IMG/VR virus record: IMGVR_UViG_3300025137_000018
Coordinates: 62,001 to 126,000 of that record
Reading direction: 5' to 3' (one strand)
Length of the DNA stretch: 64,000 nucleotides
Source: a virus
Under the pieces are notes generated by a model that was not told the DNA's origin, did no database searches, and saw only the letters and a list, made by a program, of their open reading frames with translations. Position 1 is the stretch's first letter; each line of letters begins with the position of its first letter. Made by a program: the position numbers and the translations under genes. Positions 47,360-60,600 of this stretch are shown piece after piece.

Positions 47360-48877
47360 ATGACAGCAATAGTAACTTCACAGTTTAGAGTAGTAAATGC
47401 TCAAAATTTTAAAGAGGACGTAGAAACTAGCAGTGTATATGTTGGCATCGGTAAAGCAGACGTTTGGTCAAACAGCACATCCGATAAAACAGACACTGAT
47501 GCTTTTACTCCATACGACAACCAAACAAACGTAGCAGAAGCTTGGCAGAACATGATCGGTCTTAAAAAGATCGCGGCCAGTGATGTATCACATGTAGTAC
47601 CAAGACATAATTGGACTGCAGGTAATAGTTATCAACCATGGGATTCAAATTATAAAGAATCTATTAGTGGTGTGATAACACCTACATCTATCTTTGATTC
47701 TCTAAACCCGTTTTATGTTATGACTTCTCAGTTTAAAGTTTATAAATGTATTATTGCTGGTCCTTCAGGTGTTTCAGTTGAACCTGTACATACATCAGAA
47801 CAGCCCACAGGTGCTGCAGAAGATGGTTACCAATGGAAATATATGTATACAGTTACCGTTGCTGCTTCAGAAAAATTCCTAACTACTTCATACATGCCAG
47901 TTAAAACCTTAGCATTAAGTCCAGCTCTTGCGGCTACTGATCCTAATCAGCCACAACAAGCAGCTCAAATAGCTTCAAACAGTAGTGCTAAACGTGAAGG
48001 AATCGAAAGATTAGTTATAACTACTAACGGTGTTGATAGTGTTACTTCAGGCTCTGGGTATTCAACAACAAACCGACCTACAGTTACTATCACAGGTGAT
48101 GGTAATAATGCTGCAGCTGTTGTTAATGCGACTGATATTGATAGTAGTGGTAGACTTACTAGTATTACTATTACTAATAAAGGAAGTGGTTATACAGTAG
48201 CAGATGTTACTATAACAAAAAACTCTAGTGATTCTGGAACTCCAGTTATTGCAACAGCTCGAGCTGTCCTTGCTCCTTCAGGAGGCCACGGCGTAGATCC
48301 AGTATCTGAACTTGGAGCTTTCTATGTTGGTATTAATAGTTTACTTACAGGTAACGAAGGCTCTGGTAACGACCTTACAATTAATCAAGACTTTAGACAA
48401 GTTAGTCTAATTAAAAATCCATCCTCAATCGCAGCTGGCGTTAAGGTTGGAACTATCGTGGCTGGTAATTTAACTACACCTGCAACAGCAACTACGCTAA
48501 AAGGAACACAGTTCTTAAAAGTTGCATCAGGTCAAACTACTACTAACTTTAATGCTGATCAAGTTGTATTAGGTGGAACAAGTGGAGCTAAGGCATTCGT
48601 AGTAGAAGCACCACAGACAGGAGCCCAGGCTGGTAGAATTTATTATCACCAAAACGAAAAGACTGGTTATACCAAGTTTACAACAGGTGAGACAGTTAGT
48701 ACTACAGCTGATGGAGGATCAGGTTCAGCCTCATTAGATACTACAGGAAACGGCGGATTTAATTTTACAGCTGAAGCACATAAAGGTAGCGGCGAAATGG
48801 TATTCCTAGAAAATAGAGCACCTATTAGCAGAACAGCTACACAGATTGAAGATATTAAACTCATAATTGAATTCTAA
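47360..48877 (+). CDS. 8: baseplate wedge protein gp8
   Basis: 505 aa. VYVGIGKADVWSNST, VVPRHNWTAGNSYQPWDSNY, YVMTSQFKVYKCI and DGYQWKYMYTV are the gp8 motifs. In the middle a GSGYSTTNRPTVTITGDG repeat unit has been inserted, like those in gp7. T4 gp8 is 334 aa, so the insert explains the length. It forms the outer wedge. Confidence 0.9.
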   Translation: MTAIVTSQFRVVNAQNFKEDVETSSVYVGIGKADVWSNSTSDKTDTDAFTPYDNQTNVAEAWQNMIGLKKIAASDVSHVVPRHNWTAGNSYQPWDSNYKESISGVITPTSIFDSLNPFYVMTSQFKVYKCIIAGPSGVSVEPVHTSEQPTGAAEDGYQWKYMYTVTVAASEKFLTTSYMPVKTLALSPALAATDPNQPQQAAQIASNSSAKREGIERLVITTNGVDSVTSGSGYSTTNRPTVTITGDGNNAAAVVNATDIDSSGRLTSITITNKGSGYTVADVTITKNSSDSGTPVIATARAVLAPSGGHGVDPVSELGAFYVGINSLLTGNEGSGNDLTINQDFRQVSLIKNPSSIAAGVKVGTIVAGNLTTPATATTLKGTQFLKVASGQTTTNFNADQVVLGGTSGAKAFVVEAPQTGAQAGRIYYHQNEKTGYTKFTTGETVSTTADGGSGSASLDTTGNGGFNFTAEAHKGSGEMVFLENRAPISRTATQIEDIKLIIEF

Positions 48878-48884
48878 TATACAT

Positions 48885-48893
48885 TATAAATAT
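48885..48893 (+). promoter_or_regulatory. late promoter of the large baseplate gene
   Basis: TATAAATAT with predicted start near 48898; the ribosome site AGAAGAGAGAA follows. Confidence 0.65.
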
Positions 48894-48914
48894 TAGTAAG
48901 AAGAGAGAAAAAAG

Positions 48915-51900
48915 ATGACAATAAGTAAAAGCCTTAAGAACTATGACACACTACCATATTTTGATGACTTTGATGAATCAAAAAATTATTCGCGAATATT
49001 ATTTAAGCCAGGGTATTCTGTTCAAGCTAGAGAGCTTACTCAGCTACAGACAGCATTGCAAGCACAGATTGATAAGTATGGTCAATGGGCGTTTAATAAT
49101 GGTTCGGCTGTCATTGGTGGTAAGGTCTCATTAGATGTTGAATACGATTTTATTAAAATAGAAGATGTATTTTATTCTACTGTTCTTACTGGAAGCGGAG
49201 CTTCATATAATTCTTCTACTAACATTGCTGACTTTGTTGGAAAGACAATTACCGGTAAAGGAAATACTACTAATCAAGTTACAGCTAAGGTTGTAGGATT
49301 TAGTACATTTGTTAGTAATGGAGAACCTAATACATTATTTATTAAATATACTAATAGCGGTGGCCCTGCTAAGGATGTTAAAAAGTTTGTAGCTGGAGAA
49401 ACCTTTGTTAGTAGTGGTACCGCTCAATACGGTAAAGTTGGTGGAGAAGCTTCAGCAAGTGCTACTGAATATGTAGGTACGACTGCATCAACAAACTCAT
49501 CAATAACAGGCGATAAAATAGGAAAAGGTTCATCAGCATATTTAGAAGAAGGTGTATTCTTTTTACATGGCACATTTGTTTATGTACCAGGACAAACTTT
49601 AGTTTTAGAAAAATACACTAATACTCCAACATATGCACTAGGATTAAGCGTAGTCGAAAATGCGGTAACGTCTGGAACTGATGCATCATTAACAGATAAT
49701 GCTAGTGGATCTCCCAATCACACAGCACCTGGCGCAGATAGATACCAAATCGTCGCCACATTAGTTAAAGATAATATACTAGAAGCTAGTCAAACAACTG
49801 TTAACTTTATTCCATTAACTAAAATTAAAAATGGTATTACACAATCTGTCACCACTGACGACACTAATGTTGCACTTACTGAAAGATTTGCAACTAGAAC
49901 ATTTGATGAAAGTGGAAACTATGTAGTAAGGCCTTTTGTTCTAGACATTAATGAACATTTAAACGATGGTGCTGGAAATAATGGTTACCTACTACTTGCA
50001 GATGGCGGTAATTCTAGTAAGATGGCTATTACAGTTGAACCATCAGTTGCTTACGTACAAGGATTTAGAATTGATAAAGGTGCTACTGATCCTGTTATTA
50101 TAGATAAGCCAAGATCAGCAAGTGATACTGGTTTAGCATCAGGAGCAACTACAGCTATACCATTAGGCAATTATATTAAATTAAGACCTACAGATATTCT
50201 AGGTATACCAGATGTTGATGATTTAAAGTTAATTAATTTAACAGATACCGCAGCCGGTGCTGGAACTGTAATTGGTACAGCAAGGACACGAGGATTAGAA
50301 TATATTAGCGTTGGTGATGCTCATTATAGATTATATATATTTGATGTTGTAATGGGTACAAATCGAGTATTCACAAATGTCAAAGGTGTTATACAAGCAA
50401 ATAGTGGAGTAGACTTTAAAGGTACAGTAGGCAGTACTGCCGCGGCTTCAACGTCAGCTACTATTTTTGATACTGGTAATAACTCATTAGTATATAGGTT
50501 GCCATTTGACACAGTAAAAACTTTAGAAACTTCTGGTTCAACTGTTGGTTCATATAAGGTAAGACAGAAAGTTTCAACTACAATCAATGGAAGCGGAAAG
50601 GCAATATTTACTATTTCTAGTGGTCTTCTTGCTAACAACGATGATATCTTCGTATCTATTGCTGATCATCAAAGTGGTAAGATTATTCCAATTGATACAG
50701 TTGAAACTGGTATTAATGCTTCTAATTTTACATTAGGCACAGCTGATACAGGTGTTACTATGACTAATGGTGTAGCAATTCAAGCAATAGTTACAGTTCT
50801 TAGAAATAATTTTCAACCAAAATCGAAAACATTAGCTTCAGGATCTGTAACAAAAACATTTGCAGTTAATACCGCACGTTATCCTCTAGGCGTAAATGAT
50901 GTTAGTAAATTAAATGATATTAGAGATGTTAATAATAAGTCGGTTCTTAATAAGTTTCAATTAGATGATGGACAAAGAGAAAATTTCTATACACAATCGT
51001 CTATTATATTAAAGGGTGGTGAAACAGTACCAGCTGGTGCAATGGTAATTACATATGAGCATTACACACATGGACCTGGTGACTACTTCTCAGTAGATTC
51101 ATATTACACACCAGGCTCTCCAAGTGGTACACCTACTACTGCTGAAGCTGCTAAGTACGAAAGAATACCAACATTTAAAAGTTCTCAAGGCGTTATTGAT
51201 CTAAGAGATTGTTTAGACTTTAGGCCAGTGAAAGCTGTTGACGGAACATTTTCGGGAGGTATATCCTCTATATCATCTCCAGTAGCTCCTGATAACTTTG
51301 CTACTAATAATATTAGTGTATATCTTCCACGTAAGGATAAACTCTTTATTACTAAACAAGGCGAATACAAATACGTTACAGGTGTCTCTAATATTGATCC
51401 AGTAGCTCCTGAAAATGTAAAGGACGCAATGCCGTTATACACATTAGAAATTTCTCCTTATGTATTTAATAAATTAGATATTAAACCTGTCCCTTATGAT
51501 AATAAGAGATACACAATGAGAGATATTGGAAAGCTAGATAAAAGAATTAAAACATTAGAATATTATACTACGCTTTCACTATTAGAAAAATCAGCGCAAG
51601 CAACACCACTATTAGATGCTGATGGTAACCCAAGAATTAAAAATGGATTCATCGTAGATAATTTTACAGGACACAATATAGGTAATGTATCTAATTCAGA
51701 TTATCATGTGGCGGTTGATAAATCAGCTGGTCTTGCTAGGCCAATGTTTGATGAAAGGAATGTTAACCTTATAAGAAAAACAGGTGATTCTGGAGCATGT
51801 GTTAACTCTTCAGTTGAATTTGGAGTTAAAGGCGATGGTGTTGCAAGAAGAGGAGATATTGTTACTCTCCCTTATACATCAGGTCTCTATATCGATCAAC

Positions 51901-54404
51901 CATTTTCAACTTATGCTGAATTTGTAAATCCATATGATATATTCGTATGGGAAGGAAAAATTGAATTATCTCCTGGTTCAGACGAATGGAAAGAAGTTGA
52001 TGTTAGACCAGATATTATAATAGATGATAATAGCATATACGATCAATTTGTAGCCATGGCTGAGGAAGAAGGTATTCTTGGAACAGTTTGGAATGAATGG
52101 GAAACAAATTGGGCAGGTAAAGAACAGACAGGTGAAACATCAACTCAAAGATTAGTAGGAAAAAATGTTGCACAAAGTCTAGGTTTAGGCCAAGCTCCAC
52201 GTAATACAAACGCAGCTATAATTAAAGAAACTCAAAAGGCATTTACAGAAACTGGTACAGCCTCTAGATCTGGATTAACAACTTCAATTGCAACTGATAC
52301 TCAATTTAAAGAAGTTGGAGATTATGTTGTAGAAACAAACTTTATTCCATTCATGCGTTCAAGAAGAATATATTTCCAAGCTGAACTTATGAAACCAAAC
52401 AGTAAGTTACATGCATTCTTTAATGGTACTAATGTAACTGCATACTGTAAAACAGAATCAAGTTTTGTACAATTTTCAACTCGTACTGGTGTTAAATCAT
52501 ATAGTGGAAAAACTGTATGGGTTGATTCTAATGGTGCAACCTCTGGTTCATCTGGATCTTTAACAACTGACGCGGCTGGTAGATGTACTGGATCATTTGT
52601 TATTCCTAGGAATGATGTTCTTAAATTTAAAACAGGCTCAAGAGAATTTAAATTAACTGACAGTTCAGCCAATGATTCCAATCTTGCTGATACTTATGCA
52701 TCAACAACATTTTATTCTCAAGGTTTACTTGAGGTTCATCAGAAAACAATTATTGCTACTAAAATACCAAGATTGGTTACTAGAGAAGTTGGTGAATCTA
52801 ATTCAGTTACTAGGACAACGTTTGAAAAATCAGTTGAATTAGTAAGATGGACTGATCCTGTATCTCAAACGTTTGCAATAACAGATCCAGATTCTACTGG
52901 TTCTGGTATATTTGCTAATAGTGTTGATATATTCTTTAATGCTAAGGATGCTAATATTCCAATAGAAATTTCTATTAGAGCTGTAGAGAATGGTTATCCT
53001 ACACAAAGAGTAGTTCCTGGGTCAGACGTAGTTGTATATCCAGCTAATATTTCTACTTCAGCTGATGCTTCTACAGCTACTAATGTTAAATTTAAATTCC
53101 CAGTATACCTAGAAAGAGATACAGAATACGCTATAGTATTAATCGCTAACTCAGCTGTTTATAAAGTATACGTAGCTGAAGTAGGCGGAATGGATTTAAC
53201 AAGAACATCTATAAGAGTTAACAAACAACCATATAACGGAGTGTTCTTTACATCTGCAAATGCTTCCACATGGACAGCTGAACAAACTAAAGATCTTAAG
53301 TTTAAGCTTAATCGTTGTGTGTTTAGTACTAGTGATCAACATATTACTTTAGTTAATGATGCTATTGAACCTTTTAAATTAAATCCAAATTCACTAGAGT
53401 TTCTTACAGCTACTAAAATTAGAGTTCACCATAAAAACCATGGTCATTACGGAAGCGTTGCTCATCAAGTTGTCTTAGCTGGATTTGTTGCTGAAAATGG
53501 TATTACTGATATTAGTAAGATCAATAAGGCACATGCTATTACTGAGATAGAACATGATTCATATGTTATTACACATACAGGAAGTGCTACTGCTGTTGGT
53601 ATTGTAGGCGGTGGAACTGAAATGACTGCTACTGAAAACAGAGCTTATAACACATTAAGGTTATCATTAGAGAATACTCAAGTGCCAGGCACTACACTTA
53701 CTACTAAATTGCTTCCAACAGCTGGTTCTTCTATGGACTCTTCTACTCAATCACCATACGGTATACAGTCAGAAGTTACAATACTTCCAAATAGTAACTT
53801 TAGGCCAGATATTCCATTATGTGTAATGTCCCCAGTTGCTAATGGAGGATCTACTTCACTTACTGAAGTTAAATGTATATTAAGTAATAGTGGTAACGAT
53901 AGAATATCTCCAGTACTAGATATTGAAAGAACATCTCTAGTAACAGTTCAAAACAGAATTAATGATGCTACTTCAAATTCTTCAGCTTATACAAGTAGAG
54001 GAACTTATATAGCAGAAACTGCACCAACAGGTACTTCTAATTTAGCTAAATATATAACTAAGAAGATTGAATTAGAAAACGAAGCTGATATAATTGATGT
54101 ATATACATCAGTACATAGACCTACAGATTCATCAGTAGATCTATATTATAAAGTTCAAGGTTCCGGTGATGATGGAGACTTTTCAGAAATCCCGTGGGTA
54201 CTAGTTAATCCATTAAAGGCAATACCAATATCAGATTCTGGAATGAGTGAAGCGCATTACGAAATTAATCCTACAGCTGTGCTGGGTGGAGTAACTTCAG
54301 CGTTAGCATTCTCAAAGTTTGCAATTAAAATTGTATTAAGATCTAAAAACAGCTCGAACGTTCCAATGATTGGCGACTTTAGAGCAATAGCAACAACGGC
54401 GTAA
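48915..54404 (+). CDS. large virion structural protein (DUF4815-like N-terminus)
   Basis: 1829 aa starting with DTLPYFDDFDESKNYSRILFKPGYSVQARELTQLQTALQAQI (in adjacent parts), the mark of a baseplate-peripheral family called DUF4815 as I recall. Later regions are beta-rich and contain ALTRESVTR-like VTREVGESNSVTRTTFEK and a final domain ending in KFAIKIVLRSKNSS. It takes the place of T4 gp9/gp10 after gp8, so it probably links baseplate and fibres. No enzymatic domain. Confidence 0.85.
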   Translation: MTISKSLKNYDTLPYFDDFDESKNYSRILFKPGYSVQARELTQLQTALQAQIDKYGQWAFNNGSAVIGGKVSLDVEYDFIKIEDVFYSTVLTGSGASYNSSTNIADFVGKTITGKGNTTNQVTAKVVGFSTFVSNGEPNTLFIKYTNSGGPAKDVKKFVAGETFVSSGTAQYGKVGGEASASATEYVGTTASTNSSITGDKIGKGSSAYLEEGVFFLHGTFVYVPGQTLVLEKYTNTPTYALGLSVVENAVTSGTDASLTDNASGSPNHTAPGADRYQIVATLVKDNILEASQTTVNFIPLTKIKNGITQSVTTDDTNVALTERFATRTFDESGNYVVRPFVLDINEHLNDGAGNNGYLLLADGGNSSKMAITVEPSVAYVQGFRIDKGATDPVIIDKPRSASDTGLASGATTAIPLGNYIKLRPTDILGIPDVDDLKLINLTDTAAGAGTVIGTARTRGLEYISVGDAHYRLYIFDVVMGTNRVFTNVKGVIQANSGVDFKGTVGSTAAASTSATIFDTGNNSLVYRLPFDTVKTLETSGSTVGSYKVRQKVSTTINGSGKAIFTISSGLLANNDDIFVSIADHQSGKIIPIDTVETGINASNFTLGTADTGVTMTNGVAIQAIVTVLRNNFQPKSKTLASGSVTKTFAVNTARYPLGVNDVSKLNDIRDVNNKSVLNKFQLDDGQRENFYTQSSIILKGGETVPAGAMVITYEHYTHGPGDYFSVDSYYTPGSPSGTPTTAEAAKYERIPTFKSSQGVIDLRDCLDFRPVKAVDGTFSGGISSISSPVAPDNFATNNISVYLPRKDKLFITKQGEYKYVTGVSNIDPVAPENVKDAMPLYTLEISPYVFNKLDIKPVPYDNKRYTMRDIGKLDKRIKTLEYYTTLSLLEKSAQATPLLDADGNPRIKNGFIVDNFTGHNIGNVSNSDYHVAVDKSAGLARPMFDERNVNLIRKTGDSGACVNSSVEFGVKGDGVARRGDIVTLPYTSGLYIDQPFSTYAEFVNPYDIFVWEGKIELSPGSDEWKEVDVRPDIIIDDNSIYDQFVAMAEEEGILGTVWNEWETNWAGKEQTGETSTQRLVGKNVAQSLGLGQAPRNTNAAIIKETQKAFTETGTASRSGLTTSIATDTQFKEVGDYVVETNFIPFMRSRRIYFQAELMKPNSKLHAFFNGTNVTAYCKTESSFVQFSTRTGVKSYSGKTVWVDSNGATSGSSGSLTTDAAGRCTGSFVIPRNDVLKFKTGSREFKLTDSSANDSNLADTYASTTFYSQGLLEVHQKTIIATKIPRLVTREVGESNSVTRTTFEKSVELVRWTDPVSQTFAITDPDSTGSGIFANSVDIFFNAKDANIPIEISIRAVENGYPTQRVVPGSDVVVYPANISTSADASTATNVKFKFPVYLERDTEYAIVLIANSAVYKVYVAEVGGMDLTRTSIRVNKQPYNGVFFTSANASTWTAEQTKDLKFKLNRCVFSTSDQHITLVNDAIEPFKLNPNSLEFLTATKIRVHHKNHGHYGSVAHQVVLAGFVAENGITDISKINKAHAITEIEHDSYVITHTGSATAVGIVGGGTEMTATENRAYNTLRLSLENTQVPGTTLTTKLLPTAGSSMDSSTQSPYGIQSEVTILPNSNFRPDIPLCVMSPVANGGSTSLTEVKCILSNSGNDRISPVLDIERTSLVTVQNRINDATSNSSAYTSRGTYIAETAPTGTSNLAKYITKKIELENEADIIDVYTSVHRPTDSSVDLYYKVQGSGDDGDFSEIPWVLVNPLKAIPISDSGMSEAHYEINPTAVLGGVTSALAFSKFAIKIVLRSKNSSNVPMIGDFRAIATTA

Positions 54405-54407
54405 ATT

Positions 54408-54638
54408 ATGGCAAAGAAGAAAATAGTAGAAATAACAGATGAACCTAACCTAGTTAAAGATCTAACATCTGGTGCAGTTATAAATACTAATAGGTCGGCA
54501 TATGAAGCAAGGATTGAAGCAAGAGATCGTAAAGCCAGAAAGGCTGAAACCGATCTTCAGCAAAGTAAAGATATCGATTCATTAAAAGCTGATATGGCAG
54601 AAATAAAGAAATTACTAAAAAGTATAGCGAGTAAATAA
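54408..54638 (+). CDS. small coiled-coil structural-module protein
   Basis: 76 aa, basic and helical (YEARIEARDRKARKAETDLQ, IDSLKADMAEIKKLLKSIAS). The stop shares one nt with the start of the giant fibre gene. Possibly a fibre chaperone or attachment factor; position is the only support. Confidence 0.65.
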   Translation: MAKKKIVEITDEPNLVKDLTSGAVINTNRSAYEARIEARDRKARKAETDLQQSKDIDSLKADMAEIKKLLKSIASK

Positions 54639-57600
54639 TGGCTAATAAAGAAACTAGAGTATTACAATCAGATTCATTAGAGGGTTTAAGACAGAAGGGT
54701 AACGAAGTATCTCTTCACCTAGGCGATAATGAACAGCTTAATTCTAATTTAAAAGATAAAACATATCTATTTGATAATGTTACTGCAGGTGATACACTAT
54801 ACTATGGAAACGATGATGGTAGTAAAACTGTAAGGTTTGAAATTAAACCACAAGAAACAGTTGATAATACTGGTGGCTATATTATTCTTAAAGGTAATCC
54901 TACTATTCCAGCATCGTTTGTATCTGGTGTAGAGATGACGCAGACAGGCGGATTCACTTGTACAATCGTATCTATTGACAGCACTAAGATATTAGTTAAA
55001 AATACTACTGGTATATTTAATGCTTCAAGTAAACTTACAGCTGACGGCTCAGATATTGCTGCAGCTAAGATTGTTAGCAGAATTGGTGAAGCATATCCAT
55101 TAGGTGTTGTAAGAGTTTATAAAAATGGAACTGAACTTACACAAAGCATCGCTGCAGTCAATGGATTCCATGCTATTAATTTAAGAGCTAGGGTTCCTTT
55201 AACTGGAAGTCCTACTGTAACAGAATTTGTTGAAGGACAAACTGTTTATATTCACAGCAGTCAATTATCTACACAAGCAAGTGTAGAATCAACTGCTTCT
55301 TGGTATGGTACTATTTTAAGAACTACAGCAACTGAAATGCTACTTAAAGTAAGTAGTGGTTCATTTGTTGCTAGTGATGATATAAGAGTTCTTGGACAAT
55401 CATCAGTAATTGCTGGTAATAAGCATGGTGCTATTGTCAACTATGATACATCATACGGAAATGGTATTGAATTAAATACTCCAGCTGCAGCTAATGACGA
55501 TATTAAAATATTTAGTATGGATGTTATTGCTGCTATTAACGAACTTCAAGATGACGTTGGTGTTACTGAAAACTTAGCTACTGCTGCTAATGATTTAGTA
55601 TTATCAATTAACGAACACGAAACAGATTTATATGGTACTACTAATGTATCATTTACCGGATTATCTTCTGGCGGATTCCAAGATGCTATTGAAGAGTTAA
55701 GAGCTGAACTTGGTGATCACAATGATATTAATAATGCTGCAGGATATTCTTCAACAACAGCTGTTACCGGTATTCAAGAAATTCAAGGCGACATTGGTGA
55801 TATTACTGTATTAGGAACAACAGTAAAATCTTCATTGGTTGGATCTATTAACGAAATAGAAACTGCAGTAAGAGGTAGTTTAGGTAACTATACATTAACA
55901 ACTGCACAGACTGCTCACGGATTAATTGGTGCAGTTAATGAAATCGAATCAGTATTCGACGCATCAACACATGAGATTAGTGCAGGTTCAAATACATTTA
56001 CAATCAATTCAGACAACTTTACTGTTAATTCAAACGGAACTATTAAACTTGATGCAGAAGATGGTATTATAAATCTATTTGATAATACTACTCAATATGG
56101 TTCTTTAACTAATTCTGGTGGTAACTTAGTAATTAAATCTGGCACTTCTACAATGCTAACAGGCAGTGGAACTAATGCTACATTTAATAATAATCTTACA
56201 GTAGAAAATAATTTAGAAGTTGATGGCACAGCAGGAATAGATGGTAACCTAAGAGTAGGTACTAATAAATTCAATGTTGATGCTGCAACCGGTGATACAC
56301 AGATTGATAGAAATTTAGAAGTAGACGGAACAGTTGGTGTCGATGGTAACTTTAGAGTTGGTGGTACTCAATATAGTGATGCTACTTTCAAGGTAGACGA
56401 ATCAAATGGTAACACACAAGTTGCTGGAACATTTAACGTAGATAGTGCTACAACATTAAATGGTACAACCATTGATGGCGACTTAGATTTAAACGGCTCA
56501 GTAAATGTTTCAACTAATGCTGTTATTACTGGTACTGTTAATATTGATGGTGCTACTGATATAGATTCAACGCTTGATGTACTAAATGGAACTACACTTA
56601 GAAGCACATTGGACGTAACTGGTAAAACTACAATTACTGGTGTATTAGATATTGGAGACCTTAATGGTAAATTTACAAATACTAATAATATTAAGTTAGC
56701 ACTTAACGAGTTACATGACGAAGTTGGTGTTGGAGGTAACGCATTTAGTTCACTTGCTAATCACTCAACAAATGGTCAAACAAATATCACAAACGCAATC
56801 CTAGCTATCGTAGCAGACCTTGGAGCAGTTAATACAACAGATGGTATTACACATAGTGGTGGAAATCACGCACATAAATCTTCTACAATATTTGGAGTAT
56901 TAGATAACCTAAGTGGCGCTATTGTTGCTAACGATACAGAACTTACTACTCTTAGAGGAATTACTTTATCGGGCGGTAGCGGTATTACTACTACTATTGG
57001 AAACCTAACAGCGAATAGATCAATATCAGTTGATAACACAGTTGTTAGAACTTCAGGAGCTCAAATAATTGCTGGAGCTAAAACTTTCAGTGATGCAATG
57101 ACAGTTAATAACAATTTATCAGTCGATGCTACTACAATAACTTTTACTGGTAATATGGACATCGGTGAAAATGAGGGAAGTGATAACATTGTATTTAAAA
57201 ATGGAACACAAGTTGATTTCTCAAATGCTACTGTATTATTCTCATCAGCAGGTGGAGTTGCAAACTTCGGATCAGCATTCTTAAAATTAGATGCTAACAT
57301 TAATACTCAAATGGGATTAGAGGTAGATAGAGCTCATATTTCTGGTAGTAACGATCACGGTGTTAAACTCCAATGGGACGAAACAAAAGTATCAGCTGAT
57401 CCATCAAGAGCATGGACAGTGGTTGGAATGAAGAACGATGGTACTACAGTAACATCACCTCTTGTTAACTTCTATAACGCTAGACATTTAATTAGCAGTA
57501 GTGCTAGTAATGGACTTACTGCAACCTGGACAGAAACTGGTACATCACCAGACCTATCTGGTTATTGGGATCTTGATGTTAAGCTTAATGGTACTTCACT

Positions 57601-60600
57601 TGAAATTGATAACGATGGTTTAAGAATTAAAGCACTTGGTGTTGCGACTGGAATGATTGCAGATGATGCTATCACACTAGATAAAATTGCAGACGATGCT
57701 GTAACCCTAGGAACTAAAACATCTGGTAGTTATGTAGCAACTATAGCAGGAACTTCAGCAGAGGTTGAAGTTACAGGCTCTGGAACAGAAGGAAGAAACG
57801 TTACAGTTGGATTACCAGATGATGTAACAATCGCAAACGATTTAACAGTTACAGGTGATCTATATGTTAATGGAACTGAAACTAAATTAAATGTTTCAAC
57901 ACTAGAAGTAGAAGATACTTTAATTTTAGCTGGTAACAATTTAGGTTCAACTGAACCAACAAGTGGCGGATTTGGACTCGAAACAAAACCATTCGCTGGT
58001 GTTCATAGTAATGCAGCCGGTGGAGTAACAGGTGCTCACTCAATTGTATATAACTTTGCAACTGATAGATGGGAAGCAGATGGATCATTAATTCTTTCTA
58101 CTGCGACTCTTTCAACTCCTCAAATTGAAGGATCTGATTTTGGACCTGGTGATAATTTAACATTTACTGCAGGAACTGGATTAAGCGAAAGTGTATCAGG
58201 ATTTGCTGTAACATATAATAACACCGATAGAGGTTCATCACAGTATATCTGGAAAAATATTGCAACTGATAATGGTACAGCTGTAGCAAATAGTAATAAT
58301 GATACACTAACTATTGCTGGCGGCACGATGGTAGATTCAGCAAGATCTGGCGATACGATTACAATTCATCACGCTGATACTTCCTCATTAAACGGAGCAT
58401 ACGGTAACCTTTCAACACAGAATGGTATATATGTTTCAGGACTCGTTGTTGATGACAGAGGCCATTTAACAAATATTCAAACAGGAAACTTCGATACTAG
58501 ATATATTCAATCATTCCAAGTAGAAGACGGAGATGGTACTGAACTATCTATTACTCAAGGTAAAGAATGGAAATTCGTTGAAGGTGCTGGTTCAGGTGCA
58601 TCGATCGATATTAATTGGACAGACACTTCACCTGGTTCAGATGCAGATCCATTTGATCTCACCTTTGCTGTTACAAATACTGATAAAGGTTCATCTCAAA
58701 ATATCTTTAAGAATGTACAATTAAGAAATGCTGCACATAGTGCTTTAGGAACCTTGGTTGCTGATAGTAACAACGATACATTAATCATCGATGCAGGTAA
58801 CAGTGGAATCACATTAGTTGTTGATGACGTTTCGGGTGATAGATTCTCTATTCACCATGCTGATACATCAAATCAAGCTGATATTAATAATTCTGCTAAT
58901 ACATTTATACAAGATTTAACCTTTGATGCCTACGGCCACGTAACTGGTGCATCTAGTGGAACAGTTACAGTTGGTGACGGTGTTACAACTGCACAAGTAC
59001 CTTCAGCTGCAACAACTACTACTCATGCATCAGGTATTGTTCTTACAGGAGATACTAACTGGTCTGCTAATCAGACAGGAGCAAGTCAGTTTCAAATTGC
59101 TCACGCGAATACCTCAAGTCAAGCCAGTGTTGATAATAGCGGTAACAATGTAATCCAAGATATTACACTTGATACATTTGGACATGTTACAGGTCTTGTC
59201 AGTAAAGAAATTACCAGTGTTGGTCATGCAACAAATGCTGATAACATTAATATTGACGAATCAAATATTAGTAGTGATTACCAAGTAACATTTAGTGCTA
59301 ACAGCAATGTCGGATATAATAGACAATATATCGATACTGATAATGCTCACTTTAACTATAATCCAAGCACAAATCACCTTCATGGTTTTGCTGAAATCAC
59401 AGCAACAAAATTTGATGGTGCTCTAGAAGGAAATGCTGATACAGCTACTTGGGCTGATACAGTAGATGTTAATGATTCAAATGCAAACAACAATTATCGT
59501 ATAGTATGGCATAGTGGTGATACTGTTTATTCTACTGATGGAATTACATTGCATCCACTTAATAACACAATATCTGCGACTACATTTATTGGTGCTTTAT
59601 CAGGTAATGCTACAACTTCATCAAGCTGTAGTGGTAATGCAGCAACAGCCACATACGCTACATCAGCTGGGAGTGCTACAACAGCAACAACTGCTACCAA
59701 CTCAAATAAAATTAATATTCAGACAACTGCTGGAAATGCTTCATACAGATTAGTATTTAAAGGAGCTGCAAATGAAACTGCAGGCTATCACGAGTTATAT
59801 CAAGATAGTGGAGCAAGCTTATATTATAATCCATCTACGAATGTATTAACATGTCCTACATTTTCTGGTGCTTTAAGTGGTAATGCTACAACAGCAAGCT
59901 CGACACCTATTGCTACAAATGCTGATAATATTAATATCGATGAAACAAATAGTAATGCTAATTATCAAGTATACTTTGGTACACTCAATGGTTCATCGTA
60001 TCAAAGGCCTTATATCGATACTGACAATAGTCACTTTAATTATAATCCGGCCACGTCTCACCTTCATGGCTTTGCTGAAATAACGGCAACAAAATTTGAT
60101 GGAGCTTTAGAAGGAAATGCAGATACTGCTACGGATATTAGAGTAGTAGAAAGAACAACTGAGAATATAAATTATCATATTACTGGTGTAGGTGCTACTA
60201 TTGCTGGTACTAGTAAAACAGTTAACGGCCATGCATCATTTTATTGGAATGGTAATTCCACTAAATTACATGCACCAAAATTTGCTGGAGATATATCAAG
60301 TTGTACTGGTTATGCTTATAGTGATTTAACAGGTGCACCTAGCATACCTACTGTAGGCAATGGTACAATTACTATAACACAACCTGGAATATCTAATCAA
60401 ACATTTACTGTCAATCAGTCTGGCAATACAACAATTGCCTTAGCAGATAATAATACAACATACTCTGCAGGAACTGGTTTAGATCTTAGTGGTACAACAT
60501 TTAGTGTTGAACCAGATTTAAGAGGTGAAGTTACTAGAATAGGATATAGCAGTACAACATATACTAATATGTCGGCCAGTACTTCTACCCAGTGGGTCTT

